NCBI GenBank assembly: GCA_037127315.1
Contig: JBBBDQ010000400.1
Coordinates: 1,472,501 to 1,536,500 of the forward strand
Source: Ascarosepion bandense
Taxonomy: Eukaryota > Mollusca > Cephalopoda > Sepiida > Sepiidae
Direction: 5' to 3'
Length of the DNA: 64,000 nucleotides
Positions 20,320 through 31,910 of this stretch are shown here, piece by piece. The first letter of the stretch is position 1. Each line of letters starts with the position of its first letter. Below the pieces are notes generated by a model that saw nothing but the letters and a program-made list of their open reading frames with translations, ran no database searches and was not told the origin of the DNA. A program made the translations under genes and the position numbers.

Positions 20320-20455
20320 TTGGTATAGTCCTTTGTAATTTTTGTATAGTCCTTTGTAATTTTGGTATAGTCCTTTGTAATTTTGGTATAGTCCTTTGTG
20401 ATTTTGGTATAGTTCTTTGTGATTTTTGGTATAGTTAATTTTATTTGGTATAGGT
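20320..20455. repeat. Short tandem repeat, about 23-bp unit x5-6
   Basis: Unit GGTATAGTCCTTTGTAATTTT with single-base variants. Confidence 0.92.
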
Positions 20456-21059
20456 TGTTATTTTAGTGCGGTTCTTTGAGATATTTTTTTTAGTTTTATT
20501 ATTAGTCTTCTGCAGTTTTGTCTATACCTAACCTTATATTTTATTATTAGAATCGTTGGTGGTCTTAAAATATAAGCGTTGACCTATACATCTTAAGCTA
20601 ACACATTATTAATGTGTAAAAACAGATAAAATAATACAACTGTTTGTGAGAAATCACTTCATCAATATATTTAAAGAGCAGAAATGTGACAAAAGTGTTC
20701 GCAAGCGGCGAATCGAACACACATTGGCAGATATGAACAAGAGACGCGGATTAAAGTTAGATTTAGGAATTGATTTGGCGGTACCTTGCGTCAGGGATTT
20801 CGCTTCAGGGATATCAGGAAAATCGAAGGCTGGCCTACACGTGCTGTCGTTCTAATATATTGCTTCCAACTGACCAGATGACTTAAATGTCGCGCCACTA
20901 CTAAGCGTTTTGCATGATACATTTCTTACCCTTTGACTTGGCAGAGGCAAGGCTAGGTAAGTAAGCATTAAGTTAACACAACTGATATTCCATATAAAGG
21001 CTCACTTTCAAATTTTCTCTTCCCTAAAAACTTCTTGCTGTTTTCTTTCAACCCAGTAA
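20456..21059. other. No recognised gene
   Basis: Contains a 69-codon plus-strand open stretch at 20646-20855 with no recognised domain; no other support for coding. Confidence 0.4.
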
Positions 21060-21102
21060 ATATAAACTGATAAGCTGTGATACAGTGAAACAGGCCTGTA
21101 TA

Positions 21103-21153
<51 letters not shown>

Positions 21154-21290
21154 CATTCAAATACAAGCCTGTTTTGCTGTATCACAGCTCATCAGTGTGG
21201 TATGACATCCATTTGCTTCTGGCCAGGATCGAAACTCGTCCGAATTGGTGTCAGTCGGAGTCGCTAACCCCTAAGTCATAGGCACATCAA
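21060..21290. mobile_element. Two SINE-C copies facing each other across (TA)n
   Basis: A plus-strand SINE-C tail (21070-21102, CTGATAAGCTGTGATACAGT) and a minus-strand copy (21151-21290, with tRNA-like head at right) meet at the TA tract 21103-21150. The minus copy keeps CUGAUGA and perfect stem II GCUGU/ACAGC, but G12 of GAAA is changed to A, so cleavage is unlikely. A further tail-only piece lies at 21463-21500 (minus). Confidence 0.7.
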
Positions 21291-21500
21291 ATCAGAGAAG
21301 GGAAATCTTAGCGTGTTATACATAAGCGGTGTATGCACACGCCAGTCCCCGAAAGAACTCAGTTCATTGCTGAAGAGTTATGCATAAATGGCAGAAGTGG
21401 TAACTGTTTTATTTCAAATTTTTCTCTCTAGAGAGCTCAATCGTAATGAGAGCATAATATATTCGTCATTCGCATACAAGCCTGTTTCGCTGTACTTAAT

Positions 21501-22013
21501 TCGGAAATGAGTTACTTCCACGACCTAGGTTTCAAACTTTCGGTATCTTCAGACGATTTACATTAACTGGTTTTGCCGTTTTTCAAACGGGGATTTTTTT
21601 TTTCGAACACACGATTGGAATTTTCGAACAACAGATTTTTTTTTAAATTAGGAAAGAGTTATTTAAGGATCTTAGAACACTTTCATCCATGTGTGTATGA
21701 TCCTAGTCAGTATTTATGGGTATGGTTACATTTGGACATAATTTCTGATCTTTCATTTAGTCATTTTTTTTTCTGGGAACAACATAACTGCTAATTATTT
21801 CTCCTGGCATAATCATTTCTATATTTCAATTTTAAAAAATAATATAATCTAGCTGTTAACCTTCAATGCTATGAAAAACAAAATTAAATTAAATTTCATT
21901 CAGTACTCGAAATATCGATAACAGCTAGTGAACTTAAGGAATCTATTTAGCATGGAAAACATTTTTCATAAATAGGTTTTATAATTTTCAAAAAACAGTT
22001 ATGGTAATATTTT
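21501..22013. other. No feature seen
   Basis: AT-rich sequence; no gene recognised. Confidence 0.5.
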
Positions 22014-22325
22014 AAAAGAATGACGAATATTTCCTTTATAGAACCGGCTGTTCCCACCGTTCCATAATAATGAATGACGGACGTTTCTTCTATAGAAACG
22101 GCTATTCTCACTATTTCATAATAATGAATGAAGAAAGTTTCGTATATAGCAACGGCTATTTATACCATTCCATAATAATGAATGAAGAATATTTCCTATG
22201 TGGAAACGGGTAATCTTATTGTTCCATAATACTGAATGACGAATGTTCCCTTTATAGAAAAGGATATTTTCACCATTCCATAATAATGAATGACTAATGT
22301 TTCCTTTATAGACTATGTTTCCTCA
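22014..22325. repeat. About 54-bp tandem repeat, 5-6 copies, cut by SINE-A
   Basis: Unit contains TTCCATAATAATGAATGACG and TTTCCTTTATAGAAACGGCT. The array continues at 22747-22775 after the SINE insertion. Confidence 0.9.
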
Positions 22326-22746
22326 GTCAGTCAGTTAAGTGCCATACGTGATACACGCTTGGGCGATCATGTCTCGAAAGAGACATGACTGACTGGGCAG
22401 AAGATTATCTCGCAGTAGGTTGTCATTGCTTTCTGCGGTAGACTGTCGACCAAGGCTATAGAACCCAATCTGTTTTGTTATTTAACCCATAATTGGAAGG
22501 AATACTGACTGGCCAGAATATCATCCTGCAGCAGGTCGCCATTGCTTTCTGCGGTAGACTGGTTGCGAGCCAAGGCTATAGAACCCAATCTGTCCTGTTA
22601 TTCAACCCATAACTGGAGGGAAGAGACGGATTAATACCTTTCCCAAGGGTATTTGCGCGTAAGTGAATGCAAGGAATTCAACTGGAATTCGAACTCGGCT
22701 CCCCGATTTCTCGTTCCGAGGCAATATCCACTGCGCCACAACGCAC
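22326..22746 (-). mobile_element. SINE-A with internal duplication and 11-bp TSD
   Basis: ATGTTTCCTCA occurs on both sides (22315-22325 and 22747-22757), fixing the insertion boundaries. The central block from CTGACTGG...CAGAA to the AACCCATAA(T/C)TGGA motif is present twice, so the element is about 110 bases longer than usual. The right end carries the tRNA-like head. Confidence 0.92.
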
Positions 22747-22879
22747 ATGTTTCCTCACTATTCCATAATACTCGGTGTTATGCAAACCAATTCCCTTTTA
22801 CTCATTGCACGACGTCTCTGATCTCTCAAATCCTTCCATTAAATGATTCACCAGAAATTCAACGTATTCAATGTATTAT

Positions 22880-23175
22880 GGCAATAATTTTTTCCTTCAA
22901 TAATTTTTTCCTTCCTGTGTATTTTCTATAAAAGTATATTTCTATATATATATATTTCTATAAAAGTCTATTTTTATACTTCCATAGTATTTTGACCCCA
23001 ATTTGGGGTTAACTATTTACCCATAGCTGGGACCCTAACAAGTGCTACTACTCCGGGTCAGGATGGACCTGGCAACAACAGAAATTAAGAGTTGGTTCCA
23101 AACTTCTCACAAACTCCCAATTAGAGGCCTTGCTGCTGGATGCAGTTCATCGTCATACCCAGGACCTGCTTGGAA
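22880..23175 (+). repeat. Repeat G
   Basis: Shares TTTCTATAAAAGT, GTTAACTATTT(A/G)CCCATAGC, CTGGGACCCTAACA and GGGTCAGG(A/G)TGG with 56018-56300. No ORF; class unknown. Confidence 0.75.
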
Positions 23176-23734
23176 AGAAATAATTAAATAAACAAGACAG
23201 TCCGCCTTTAAGTTTGTCATTTTGCATAATCCTCTTCTTATAATATTCTTCTCCCGTAATAATATTTCGCTTTTTCTTATTCTTTCACACAGACTCTTTG
23301 TATCTTAGTGGATTTATTACTTGCTTGGTGGGCAAATTGATTAAAAAATGAATAACAGATAAGCAAATAAAGCATTATTTTTCTTTTTGGTAAACAGAGA
23401 CAGGAAAGATGATTTAGTTTGCAACTGCAGCAATATTCAGAAAAAAAAATGAGACCATGTAAAAATGAAAATAAAAAGAAATAACGATTGATCATACAAA
23501 AGTTTATGACAAGTACTTTTCGCTTCTTCTCAGTTTTTAAAATATCATTTACATGGTAATTAACAAACATATGACTTTAATAAATTTCTTCCATACGTTC
23601 GTCATTTTCAGGCCAAGTCATATCTGATGATTAACTATTTAACAATTTTTGGCAGCAATTAAAAAAGACGAATGAATCTGATAGAAATGGTGATACCAGT
23701 GACATCTGATTTATTTACTGGTCGTAATGATAAT
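23176..23734. other. No feature seen
   Basis: A 97-codon minus-strand open stretch (23277-23570) is AT-rich, Phe/Leu-heavy and lacks a recognisable domain. Confidence 0.45.
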
Positions 23735-24042
23735 AGTGTATGTGCGTGGTGGTGCATTGGATATTGGCTCGGAACGAGAAATCGGGGAGCCAAGTTCGAA
23801 TTCTAGCTGAATTCATTTCATTCACTTACGCGCAAATACCCTTGGAAAAGTATTAATCCATCTATTCCCTCCAGTTATGTGTTAAATAACAGGGCAAATT
23901 GGGTTCTATAGCTTTGGTCGACAACCAGTCTACCGCAAAAACAATGGCAACCTACTGCGAGATAATCTTATGCCCAGTCAGTCATGTCTCTTTCGAGACA
24001 TGATCGCCCAAGCGTGTATCACGTATGGTACTTAACTGACGA
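23735..24042 (+). mobile_element. SINE-A, full length
   Basis: Head GTGGTGGTGCATTGGATATT with B-box-like AAGTTCGAATTC; body and hairpin CATGTCTC TTTC GAGACATG intact; ends GGTACTTAACTGAC directly against an RTE fragment. Confidence 0.9.
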
Positions 24043-25100
24043 AAGTTAGCTGAAGAAAGCGGAAAGAAAGGACTAAATGTAAACTACAAGAAAACTGAAT
24101 GCATGATCATCAGTAAATAGAGGAGCCAAAAATGCCAACAATAAGCTGGGGATACTAAAATCAAGCAGTTACAGAAATTTAAATACCTGGGAAGTGTTCT
24201 AATAGGAAGACGGGAAGGGCTACACCGAGATCCGATGGCGTATTAGCATGGCCAAGGATGCATTCCAGAAGCTGAGTAGAGTATTGAGAGACAGGAAAAT
24301 TTCTCTGGAAACAAATAAGAGGGTACTGGATTGCTATGTGATGTCTGTTCTTCAATATGGCAGTAAATGATGGACAATCTCCTTAAAGATGAAGGAGAGA
24401 TTTGAACCAACCAAAATGTGGTTCCGCGGAAGGATGTTTATGTTAGGGCGCCGCTCCTATTTGACTACAAATGGACTGTTGCCATTGCTATATATAGCAA
24501 TGGTGGATTCTCTACAAGAGAGTGGTAGAGAGTCACTTGAGAGTCAGTGCGAGTCAGTGAAGAGTTAGTCACACTTCCAGTGGCGTACCGGAAGTAATCA
24601 CATATACACACGTCTTGACGGATTGGACTCTTGTATCTTTCTATTGTAAATATTACTAATCACTTCTGTACATACTAACCGTCTTTCCGCGGAATACAAC
24701 TTATATTCTGATTCTGCTGTTGAGTTATTCATTTATACTTGGCGACATAACAGTTTAGGATACCATAGACCGAACATGTGAACAAGGACGAGGTTTTGGA
24801 GAAGATGGAAAAGAAAAGGAAATATTACTTAACATCAGGAGAAGACAGCTGAAGTTCTTGGGACATGTAATGAGGAAGAGGGGCTTGGAGAATCTTAGAC
24901 TCACAGGTCAAACAGAGGGAAAATGAGACAGGGGAAAGCGTAATATGCGTAATATGCTTGTTGGGCTCGAGCAGATGGCTGTTAGAGTGGAGTTTGGGTT
25001 GGGTAACAGGAGAAAGCGTGTTAAGAGCCACTACGAATAGGGAGATGTGGAGAGACATGATCGCCTTTGTCCTGAAGGGAAAGGGCACACAGAAGAAGTA
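24043..25100 (+). pseudogene. RTE LINE 3' half split by a solo LTR
   Basis: Reads from the segment after YADD (GLNVNYKKTECMIIS-like, 24075) through KFKYLGSVL (24175) and MSVLQYGSK (24345) to about 24435. The LTR at 24441-24752 intervenes, then the thumb and C-terminal region continue to the natural 3' end with an AGAAGAAGTAGAAG tail near 25095. Several stops and frameshifts are present. Confidence 0.88.
24441..24752. mobile_element. Solo LTR, 312 bp, 5-bp TSD GTTTA
   Basis: Starts TGTTAGGGCGCC and ends GGCGACATAACA; GTTTA directly precedes (24436-24440) and follows (24753-24757). The interrupted RTE reads through when the block is ignored. Inside, GCCATTGCTATATATAGCAA forms an almost perfect palindrome. 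TG...CA ends and a 5-bp duplication fit an LTR retrotransposon family; the sequence differs from the LTR at 17559. Orientation is undetermined. Confidence 0.87.
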
Positions 25101-25185
25101 GAAGAATGCGTTTGATCCTCACTAGGTACCGATAATTTTGGTCTTGTGCCACATCTAAGATGCGCTTAGAAAATTACCATTATTA
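25101..25185 (+). mobile_element. SINE-B fragment
   Basis: Matches the B-box-to-3' part of 54525-54665 (TGATCCTCACTAGGTACC ... GATGCGCTTAGAAAAT). The A-box half is missing. Confidence 0.55.
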
Positions 25186-25222
25186 TCCGAAAAATCTCTC
25201 TTTTTTTTTTCTTTTTTTTTTT

Positions 25223-25520
25223 TTATCATCTCACACCAAGCAAGGCATTCCACTGACACTATTGCGCATGGGGCTACATAGGGGAAGGTAAAGAGAAGGA
25301 GTGGTTAGACATAGGGAATGACAGAAGGAAGGTGACAGATGAGTAAGGATAGCGAGGATGAGGGTTGGGCAGATGGGAAGAGTGCTTAATAGAATGGGAG
25401 CAGGTTAGTGTGTTAGGAGGTGTGTATTGACCTTACATTTAAACTCCTGGAGATTGTAGCCGTCGGGGAAGCAATCGTTTGGAAGAGAATTCCACAGTCG
25501 GGAAGCACTTAAGCACTGAG
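25223..25520 (-). mobile_element. LINE-J 3' fragment
   Basis: Begins with the reversed family end (TCATCTCACACCAAGCAAGG) and reaches the coding-like GGAGATTGTAGCCGTC stretch. Confidence 0.75.
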
Positions 25521-26335
25521 TTTCAGAGCATAGGTAGCGGTATCGCGAGGTTACAAATTAAAACAACGAAACTGAACAAAAAAGGCTAAGCCTTCACAAA
25601 AAAATAATTTACTCTGAAATAAATAGTTCGACGAGACTGAGAAAAAGCATTTATCATAGCAGTTTTTTTTTATTATTCGAGTGTTTAAGTGGAAAATATA
25701 AATAAAAAGCAGTAAAACAAAGAAAATTTTACAATTGTTAGTTTTGGTAGCTGAAAAAATGGCTGAAAAGATGAAAGCTTGAGTTTTATTGCAAGAGAAA
25801 ATGAAAAGTGTTCTAACTTTACTGAAACTATACAATTTTCTGATCCCATTTGTCCCAGTTTTTGTGGGCGGGTATCAAAGTGTAGCATGTGTTTTCTTAT
25901 GTAGGTGAAACATACCATTAAACTGTCACGTACCTTCAGCACAGGACTATCGGATGACGAGGTTACATACAGGTTTGCAAATACCTGATCTAAATCTTAT
26001 CATAGTCTAACACAAGGCTGCATTAGTAAAGACCACACTGAGGGACGAACGCACTCCATTAGTTACAGCTATATATTAACTCTAGTCTTTTAGGGATAAT
26101 GTTATATGTATCTGACGTACAGTAATGACTAAATTCGTTAGAGCAGTAATACAACAAGTATATTAATTACAAAGCTATAAAATCTCAAAGAGATATAGCA
26201 AATAACAAAAAACACACCACTCGAATACTTCCAATTGTCGTGACGAAAAATGGAGATCAGATGTAAGTATAAAAGAAAATGATATAACACTACCAACAAC
26301 AGTAAGTGGGTAATCGAGAGTGTGTCATAAAAGGT
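25521..26335. other. No feature seen
   Basis: AT-rich; two overlapping minus-strand open stretches (25551-25942) have no recognised domain and simple Phe/Leu/Ser composition. Confidence 0.45.
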
Positions 26336-26905
26336 GGTTTTATTCTCTTACGGAGATGCGAAGGCGAATTGGCATGGCAAAGGACGCGTTCCAGAAGATG
26401 AGCAAAATACTAACACACAAGAAAATCTCAATAGAAACGAATAAAAGAGTTCTAGACTGCTACGTGATGTCAGTTCTTCAATACGGCTGTGAATGCTGGA
26501 CAATATCATAAAAAATGAGGACAAAACTGGAAGCGGCCGAAATGTGGTTCTACAGAAGGATGCTACGGATATCGTGGACTGAGCATACAAGCAACGACGA
26601 GGTGTTAGAAAGAATGGCAACAAAAAGGAAATTGATGCTGAGCATCAGAAAGAGACAGCTGAAGTTCCTGGGACATGCAATGAGGAAGGAGACCCTGGAG
26701 AACCTGATACTGACTGGACAGATAGAAGGAAGGAGAGACAGAGGAAGGCAGCGGATAACATATTTGCAGGGACTGATCAGGTGGATGACGGAACGGGGGT
26801 TGCCAGGAGCAACAGGAGCAAACATACTAAGAGCCACAAGGGATAGGGAGACATGGAGAGCCATGGTCGCCTACGTTCTGAAGGGACAGGGCACATAGAA
26901 GAAGA
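26336..26905 (+). pseudogene. RTE LINE 3' end, one in-frame stop
   Basis: Coding from MRRRIGMAKDAFQKMSK through MSVLQYGCECWTIS, a single TAA (26509-26511), then the same frame to the natural C-terminus GQGT (stop at 26896). The 3' GAA tail runs GAAGAAGAAGAAGAA. Both halves are otherwise undamaged, so this is a fairly young copy, truncated 5' of the KYLG region. A second RTE copy begins directly on the GAA tail. Confidence 0.92.
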
Positions 26906-28132
26906 AGAAGAACGACGAGAATCAGAATCAGACCAGAAATAGGACGAGAACAGTGCAGTTTCGTCAAAGACACTGGAACAAAGAACGCCATATTTATGAT
27001 TAGGATGCTCTCGAAATGGCAATACAAATGAAGGACTTGTACTTATGTTTTATTGATTATGCAAAGACGTTTGACAAAATATGCCACAAAGAATTGATGG
27101 AGATGCTTGGTAGCCTCGACATATTTGGGAAAGACCTAAGAGTAATCAACAATCTCTACTGGCAGCAAACTAAGGACAGGTAACAAATTCAGCAATTTTA
27201 CTAAGATTGAAAGGGACGTAAGACAAGGTTGCATCTTTTCACCGGATCTATTAATGTTATACAGCAAGACGATTCTGAGAACCCTAGAAGCTATGCCAGG
27301 ATTCGTCATCGGAGGCCACAATTTAAACAATATAAGGTACGCAGATGATACAGTGCTGATAGCAGACACAGAAAGGAAACTACAAGACCTCCTACAGAAG
27401 GTAGCTGAAGAGAGTGACAAGAAAGGACTACAAATAAACTGCAAAAAAACGGAATTCATGGTCATCAGCAAAAAGGGCAGCCCAAAATGCCAATTACAGG
27501 TGAGGGACTCTAAAATCAAGCAGGTAAAGAAATTTAAATACCTAGGAAGTGTTCTAACAGAAGACGGAAAATGCGACACTGAGATCCGAAGGCGAATTGG
27601 CATGGCGAAAGTAGCATTCCAGAAGTTGAGTAAAGTATTATGAAACAGGACAGTTTCACTAGAAACAAAAAAGAGAGTACTGGACTGCTATGTGATGTTG
27701 GTTCTTCAATATGGCAGTGAATGTTGGACAATATCATCGAAGATGAAGGAAAAACTTGAAGCAGCTGAAATGCGGTTCTACAGAAGGATGCTGCGAATAT
27801 CATGGACCGAGCGTGTGAGCAATGACGATGTTTTGGAAAGGATAGAGACAAAAAGGAAATTAATACTGAGCATCAGGAAGAGACAGTTGAAGTTCCTGGG
27901 ACATGCAATGAGGAAGGGGGGTTGGAGAACCTGTTATTAACAGGCCAGATAGAGGAAAAAAGAGACAGAGGAAAGCAGCGGATAATATATTTGAAGGACC
28001 TGATCAGGTGGATGATGGAACGAGGGTTACATGAAGCAACAGGAGAAAACGTGCTAAGAGCCACCAGGGATAGGGAGATGTGGAAAGCTATGATCGCATA
28101 CGCCCTGAAAGGAAATGGCACATAAAAGAAGA
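26906..28132 (+). pseudogene. RTE LINE, RT core to 3' end, on the tail of the previous copy
   Basis: Starts within the RT (RIRPEIGRE-like), keeps motif A region CFIDYAKTFD (about 27050), loses frame near 27180, then carries FVIGGHNLNNIRYADDTVLI with the catalytic YADD (about 27345) and VLTEDGKCDTEIRRRIG. After a TGA near 27641, MLVLQYGSECWTIS and the thumb follow. A frameshift near 27920 precedes the C-terminus and a short GAA tail. All catalytic motifs are recognisable, but the endonuclease is absent and the frame is broken at least three times. Confidence 0.92.
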
Positions 28133-28171
28133 AGAACTTTATTAAAATATACATTTAGACCTACGTGTATT

Positions 28172-28499
28172 TCAGTCAGTTAAGTGCCATACGTGATACG
28201 TCAAAACTGACTGATTTGTAGTCCATACACGCTTGAGCGATCATGTCTCGAGAGAGACTGACTGGGCAGAAGATTATCCCGCAGTAGGTTGCCATTGCTT
28301 TCAGAGGTAGACTGGTTGCCTGCCAAGGCTATAGAACCCAATCTGTCCTGTTATTTAACCCATAACTGGAGGGAAGAGACGGATTAATACATTTCCCAAT
28401 GGTATTTGCGCGTAAGTGAATGCAATGAATTCAACTAGAATCGAACTCGAGTCCCTGATTTCTCGTTCCGAGTCGATATCCACTGTACCCTAACGCACA
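28172..28499 (-). mobile_element. SINE-A with 5' repeat of its end
   Basis: Family order complete; about 30 extra bases after CATACGTGATAC (GTCAAAACTGACTG...) interrupt the 3' end. Confidence 0.87.
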
Positions 28500-28844
28500 A
28501 AAATTCAGACGACACTGTCACGATTGTCACGGAAAGATTGTCCCTGATGTTGACTATCAGGGTTTAATGTGGATGAAGGTAATTTTTATCAAGTCTGTTG
28601 CGATCACACTGCACTATGCTTACGGGAAAAGCATCAGTTGATCTCTTTTCTATACTCCGCCAAATATGGAGTGAAGACCAAGGAGGATTGGGCTTACTTT
28701 CATTGAGTGTCACCCATTTTTTTTTACTAAAGACAATTTCTGAATTCAAAACCGCGTAGAAGTTTACGGAATCCTCTTCAATAATTTTTCCCGACGGTTA
28801 TGGCAATTTAGAGCTAATAAAATAAAACACTATCAACAGCATTT
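28500..28844. other. No feature seen
   Basis: No gene or known repeat. Confidence 0.5.
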
Positions 28845-28910
<66 letters not shown>

Positions 28911-28925
28911 TGTATGTGTGTGTTA

Positions 28926-28964
<39 letters not shown>

Positions 28965-28965
28965 G
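28845..28965. repeat. (TA)n-(TG)n-(ATT)n compound microsatellite
   Basis: TA, then TG, then ATT units in succession. The ATT part resembles the TAA target of the R4-like element nearby. Confidence 0.95.
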
Positions 28966-29408
28966 TATACTGCAACTTGATAGCTTTTTGTTTACTTCCG
29001 GTGTAAAATTTGACATGTCTGGATTTCCACGTTCAAACATTAGCCAAACTACTGTCTAGCTAGCGAATCTTACATACACCGTTCTTCGAAATTTTATTAC
29101 CTCCCAATCCACTTAATTCTTCTCATTGAATGGCCTTGTTTTTATTTCTTCATTTTTATTTATTTAAAAAAAATCTCCTTATCTTTATGTTACAAAATAA
29201 ATTAAACCTATTTTATTGCTTGTTGATGGTGCTTAAGCACCGAAACTTTATAGCTATCAAATGGCAGTATGTAATTTTCATTATTTTTTTAATAATTTTC
29301 ATTATTTTTTTAATAATAATTATCATACATTTATACTCTACTTTTGTATTGAACATTTTTTAAAGTAAGTCTCTGTGGAATATACTTTCATTACCAACAA
29401 TTATTCAT
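28966..29408. other. No gene seen
   Basis: AT-rich flank of the R4-like element. A weak hammerhead-like helix-plus-GAAA pattern at 29222-29262 is discussed under rejected items. Confidence 0.5.
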
Positions 29409-31910
29409 ATTATTATTATTACGTCAGTTTTCATCATATTCCGATTTCTGCTTTGGTCACACTACCAACCAAGTCTGCGGGGAGACCTAAGGCAGGTAGT
29501 GGCGTGTTGTTATGGCTCCATTTCATGTTTTTCTATCTTCCCTATCACCCCCAGCATTACATAGATAAAGTTTTCCTTAGTGTGTGGGATGTACTTAATA
29601 AGACAATTTTTTGTATATCTCTTAAGCTGGGGTTTCCAGGGATTCTTTCAATGTGTTGTTTTGTTCCATTTTTTATCATTCCAAGTGCACCTACTATCAC
29701 TGGCACAACTCTTGTTTTCAATTTCCACATTTTTTCTATTTCAATTTCCAGGTCTTTATATTTTGACAGTTTTTCAAATTCCTTGATTGCTATGTTACAA
29801 TCCGCTGGACAAGCCATATCAATTAATAGACAAGTTTTCTCCTTCTGGTTTTTAACAATAATGTCCGGCCTGTTTGCTTCAATTTTTCTGTCTGTGTAGA
29901 TGGTGTAATCCCATAGAATGGTTACATCTTCTATTTCTGTAACCGGTGCTGGGTGATGTTCATACCAGTGTTTGTTTACAGCTTTTCCATAATGTTTGCA
30001 CATTGCCCAGTGTAAATATTGCCCAACTCTATCGTGGGGATCTTTATATTCATTTGGGGCAAGCACAGAACAGCCTGAGATTAGGTGGTCTATTGTTTCT
30101 TGGTGTTTATCACAAAACCTGCATTTTGGATCCATATTATTATGCATAATATTTGCCTGAAAGTTTCTAGTGAAAAGACTTTGGTCTTGTGCTGCAAGAA
30201 TAAAGCCTTCAGTTTCAGACTTTAATCCAGATGCACGTAACCATCGATGAGTATTAACTTTGTCAACATTGGATTTATTGGCACGTTCTGGATATTGGTC
30301 ATGCAGAGGTTTGTCTTGCCAGCGCTGTTTCATCTGTTCAAGAGCTTTATCTTTGGCTTTCATTTTCATATTTTTTGCCGCAATAGTTGGTTCTTGGCTT
30401 CTGTTTTGCTTTTCTACAGAATCTACTAACTGTAAATCTTGTTTGTATTTACTGCCTTCTTTTATTATTGAATATTTTTTCTTTCTTTCTTCATGTTGTC
30501 TTACTAATTGTATCATCCAATCCTTTGTTGTTTCTATGTATGTTAGTAAGCCAATAGTTGTTGTCTTGTATGACAATTCCAGCTGAATAAGACCTCTTCC
30601 ACCTTCTTTACGGGGTATGTATAGACGGTCTACATCAGCCTTTGGATGATGCATCTTATGCTTAGAAAAAAGCTTTCTTGTTTTAGCATCCATTCGCCTG
30701 ATGTCATTTAGAGTCCAGTTTAAGATGTTAAAGCTATATTGGACAACTGGGATTGCAAGGCTATTAATGGCCATAACTCTGTTCTGTGAATTCAATTCAG
30801 TTTTTAATATCATTCGTAGCCTTCTATAGTACTCTTTACGCACTATTTCTTTCATTTTTTTATGGTGAATGTTTTCGCTCTCATTTACACCTAGGTATTT
30901 ATAAGCTTCTTCTGGTTTCAATTATTTTATTGTTACAGCAGGGTCTAAGCTAATTGAGGATGTTTCTTGTATTGATCCACGTAAAACTCTAGCTTTAGCA
31001 CATTTATTCAAATTAAATTTCATTCCAATGTCTTCGCTGAAGCATTTTACAGTTTGCAGAAGACCTTCAAGCTCATTATCATTCTTAGCATATAACTTTA
31101 AGTCATCCATGTAAAATAGATGGCTTATTTTCTTTTGGCCTATTTTATAACCACATTCTGTCTTATTAAGTTGACTGGTTAGTGCTATTAATGATATGCA
31201 GAATAGTAAGGGAGATAAAGAATCACCTTGAAATATACCTCTTTTGATGTTTATTTCATCAGACTTATAGGTTCCATTTATATGATTGAGATAAAGGGTT
31301 GTTTTCCATATAGACATGCACTGTTTGATGAAATTGATGATGACGGGCGATATCTTGTATATATTTAAAGTCTTTAAAATCCAGGAATGTGGCACACTAT
31401 CGAATGCCTTTCGATAATCTATCCAGGCAGTACTAAGATTTTTCTTTGTACTGTAGCAGTTTTCCAGGATCATTTTGTTAATTAGCAATTGGTCTTTACA
31501 ACCATAACAGCCACGTTTGCACCCTTTTTGTTCAAGCGGTATCATGTCATTTCTTTCTAAGAATAAATATGTCTGTTTTGTTAAAATAGATGTTAATAGT
31601 TTATATGTTGTCGGAAGACATGTAATTGGTCTGTAGTTTTTCGGGTTGTTTGTGTCACCATTCTTGGGTAGAAGAAATGTAATTCCTTTGGTCATCCATG
31701 CAGGAATTTTAGTGGGATCGTCAACCATTTCTTGAAGTTCTTTGGCTAGTTTTTTATGTGCTGCATTTAAATAATATAGCCAAAAGTTAGGAATTTTATC
31801 TATACCTGGGGATTTCCAATTTTGTGCTTTTTTTAGTGCAAATTTAACATCATCTTCTGTAATTCCAGACCATGTCTGTTCTGTTATTATTATTATTATT
31901 ATTATTATTA
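29409..31910 (-). mobile_element. R4/Dong-like LINE inserted in TAA repeats
   Basis: The element body (29422-31883, about 2.46 kb) is bounded by TAA/TTA repeats: 29409-29421 at its 3' side and 31884-31910 at its 5' side. R4-clade Dong elements are known to insert into TAA repeats, and this arrangement matches that habit. The 5' end is truncated at the RT entry region, so the N-terminal DNA-binding part is missing. A 135-bp 3' untranslated region follows the stop codon at 29557. Confidence 0.85.
29557..31883 (-). pseudogene. Reverse transcriptase with restriction-like endonuclease (R4/Dong type), one stop
   Basis: Two open stretches (about 31883-30922 and 30921-29557) lie in one frame, separated by a single TAA at 30922-30924. 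The first holds the RT: LLPKNGDTNNPKNYRPI (entry motif), WIDYRKAFDSVPH (motif A, catalytic Asp), RGIFQGDSLSPLLF (motif B), FYMDDLKLYA (motif C). The second holds the thumb and C-terminal endonuclease: a CCHC-type knuckle CRFCDKHQETIDHLISGC, then RPDIIV with LLIDMAC spaced as in the PD...D active site of restriction-like endonucleases. This differs from the APE endonuclease of RTE and jockey. Apart from the stop and 5' truncation the frame is intact, so the copy is young. Confidence 0.9.

Noticed and set aside
20646..20855. 69-codon plus-strand open stretch
   Set aside because: No domain, no conserved relative in the window and no supporting signals.
29222..29262. Possible hammerhead: UUGAUGG, GGUGC/GCACC helix, GAAA
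   Set aside because: The core differs at two invariant positions, and stems I and III do not form convincingly.
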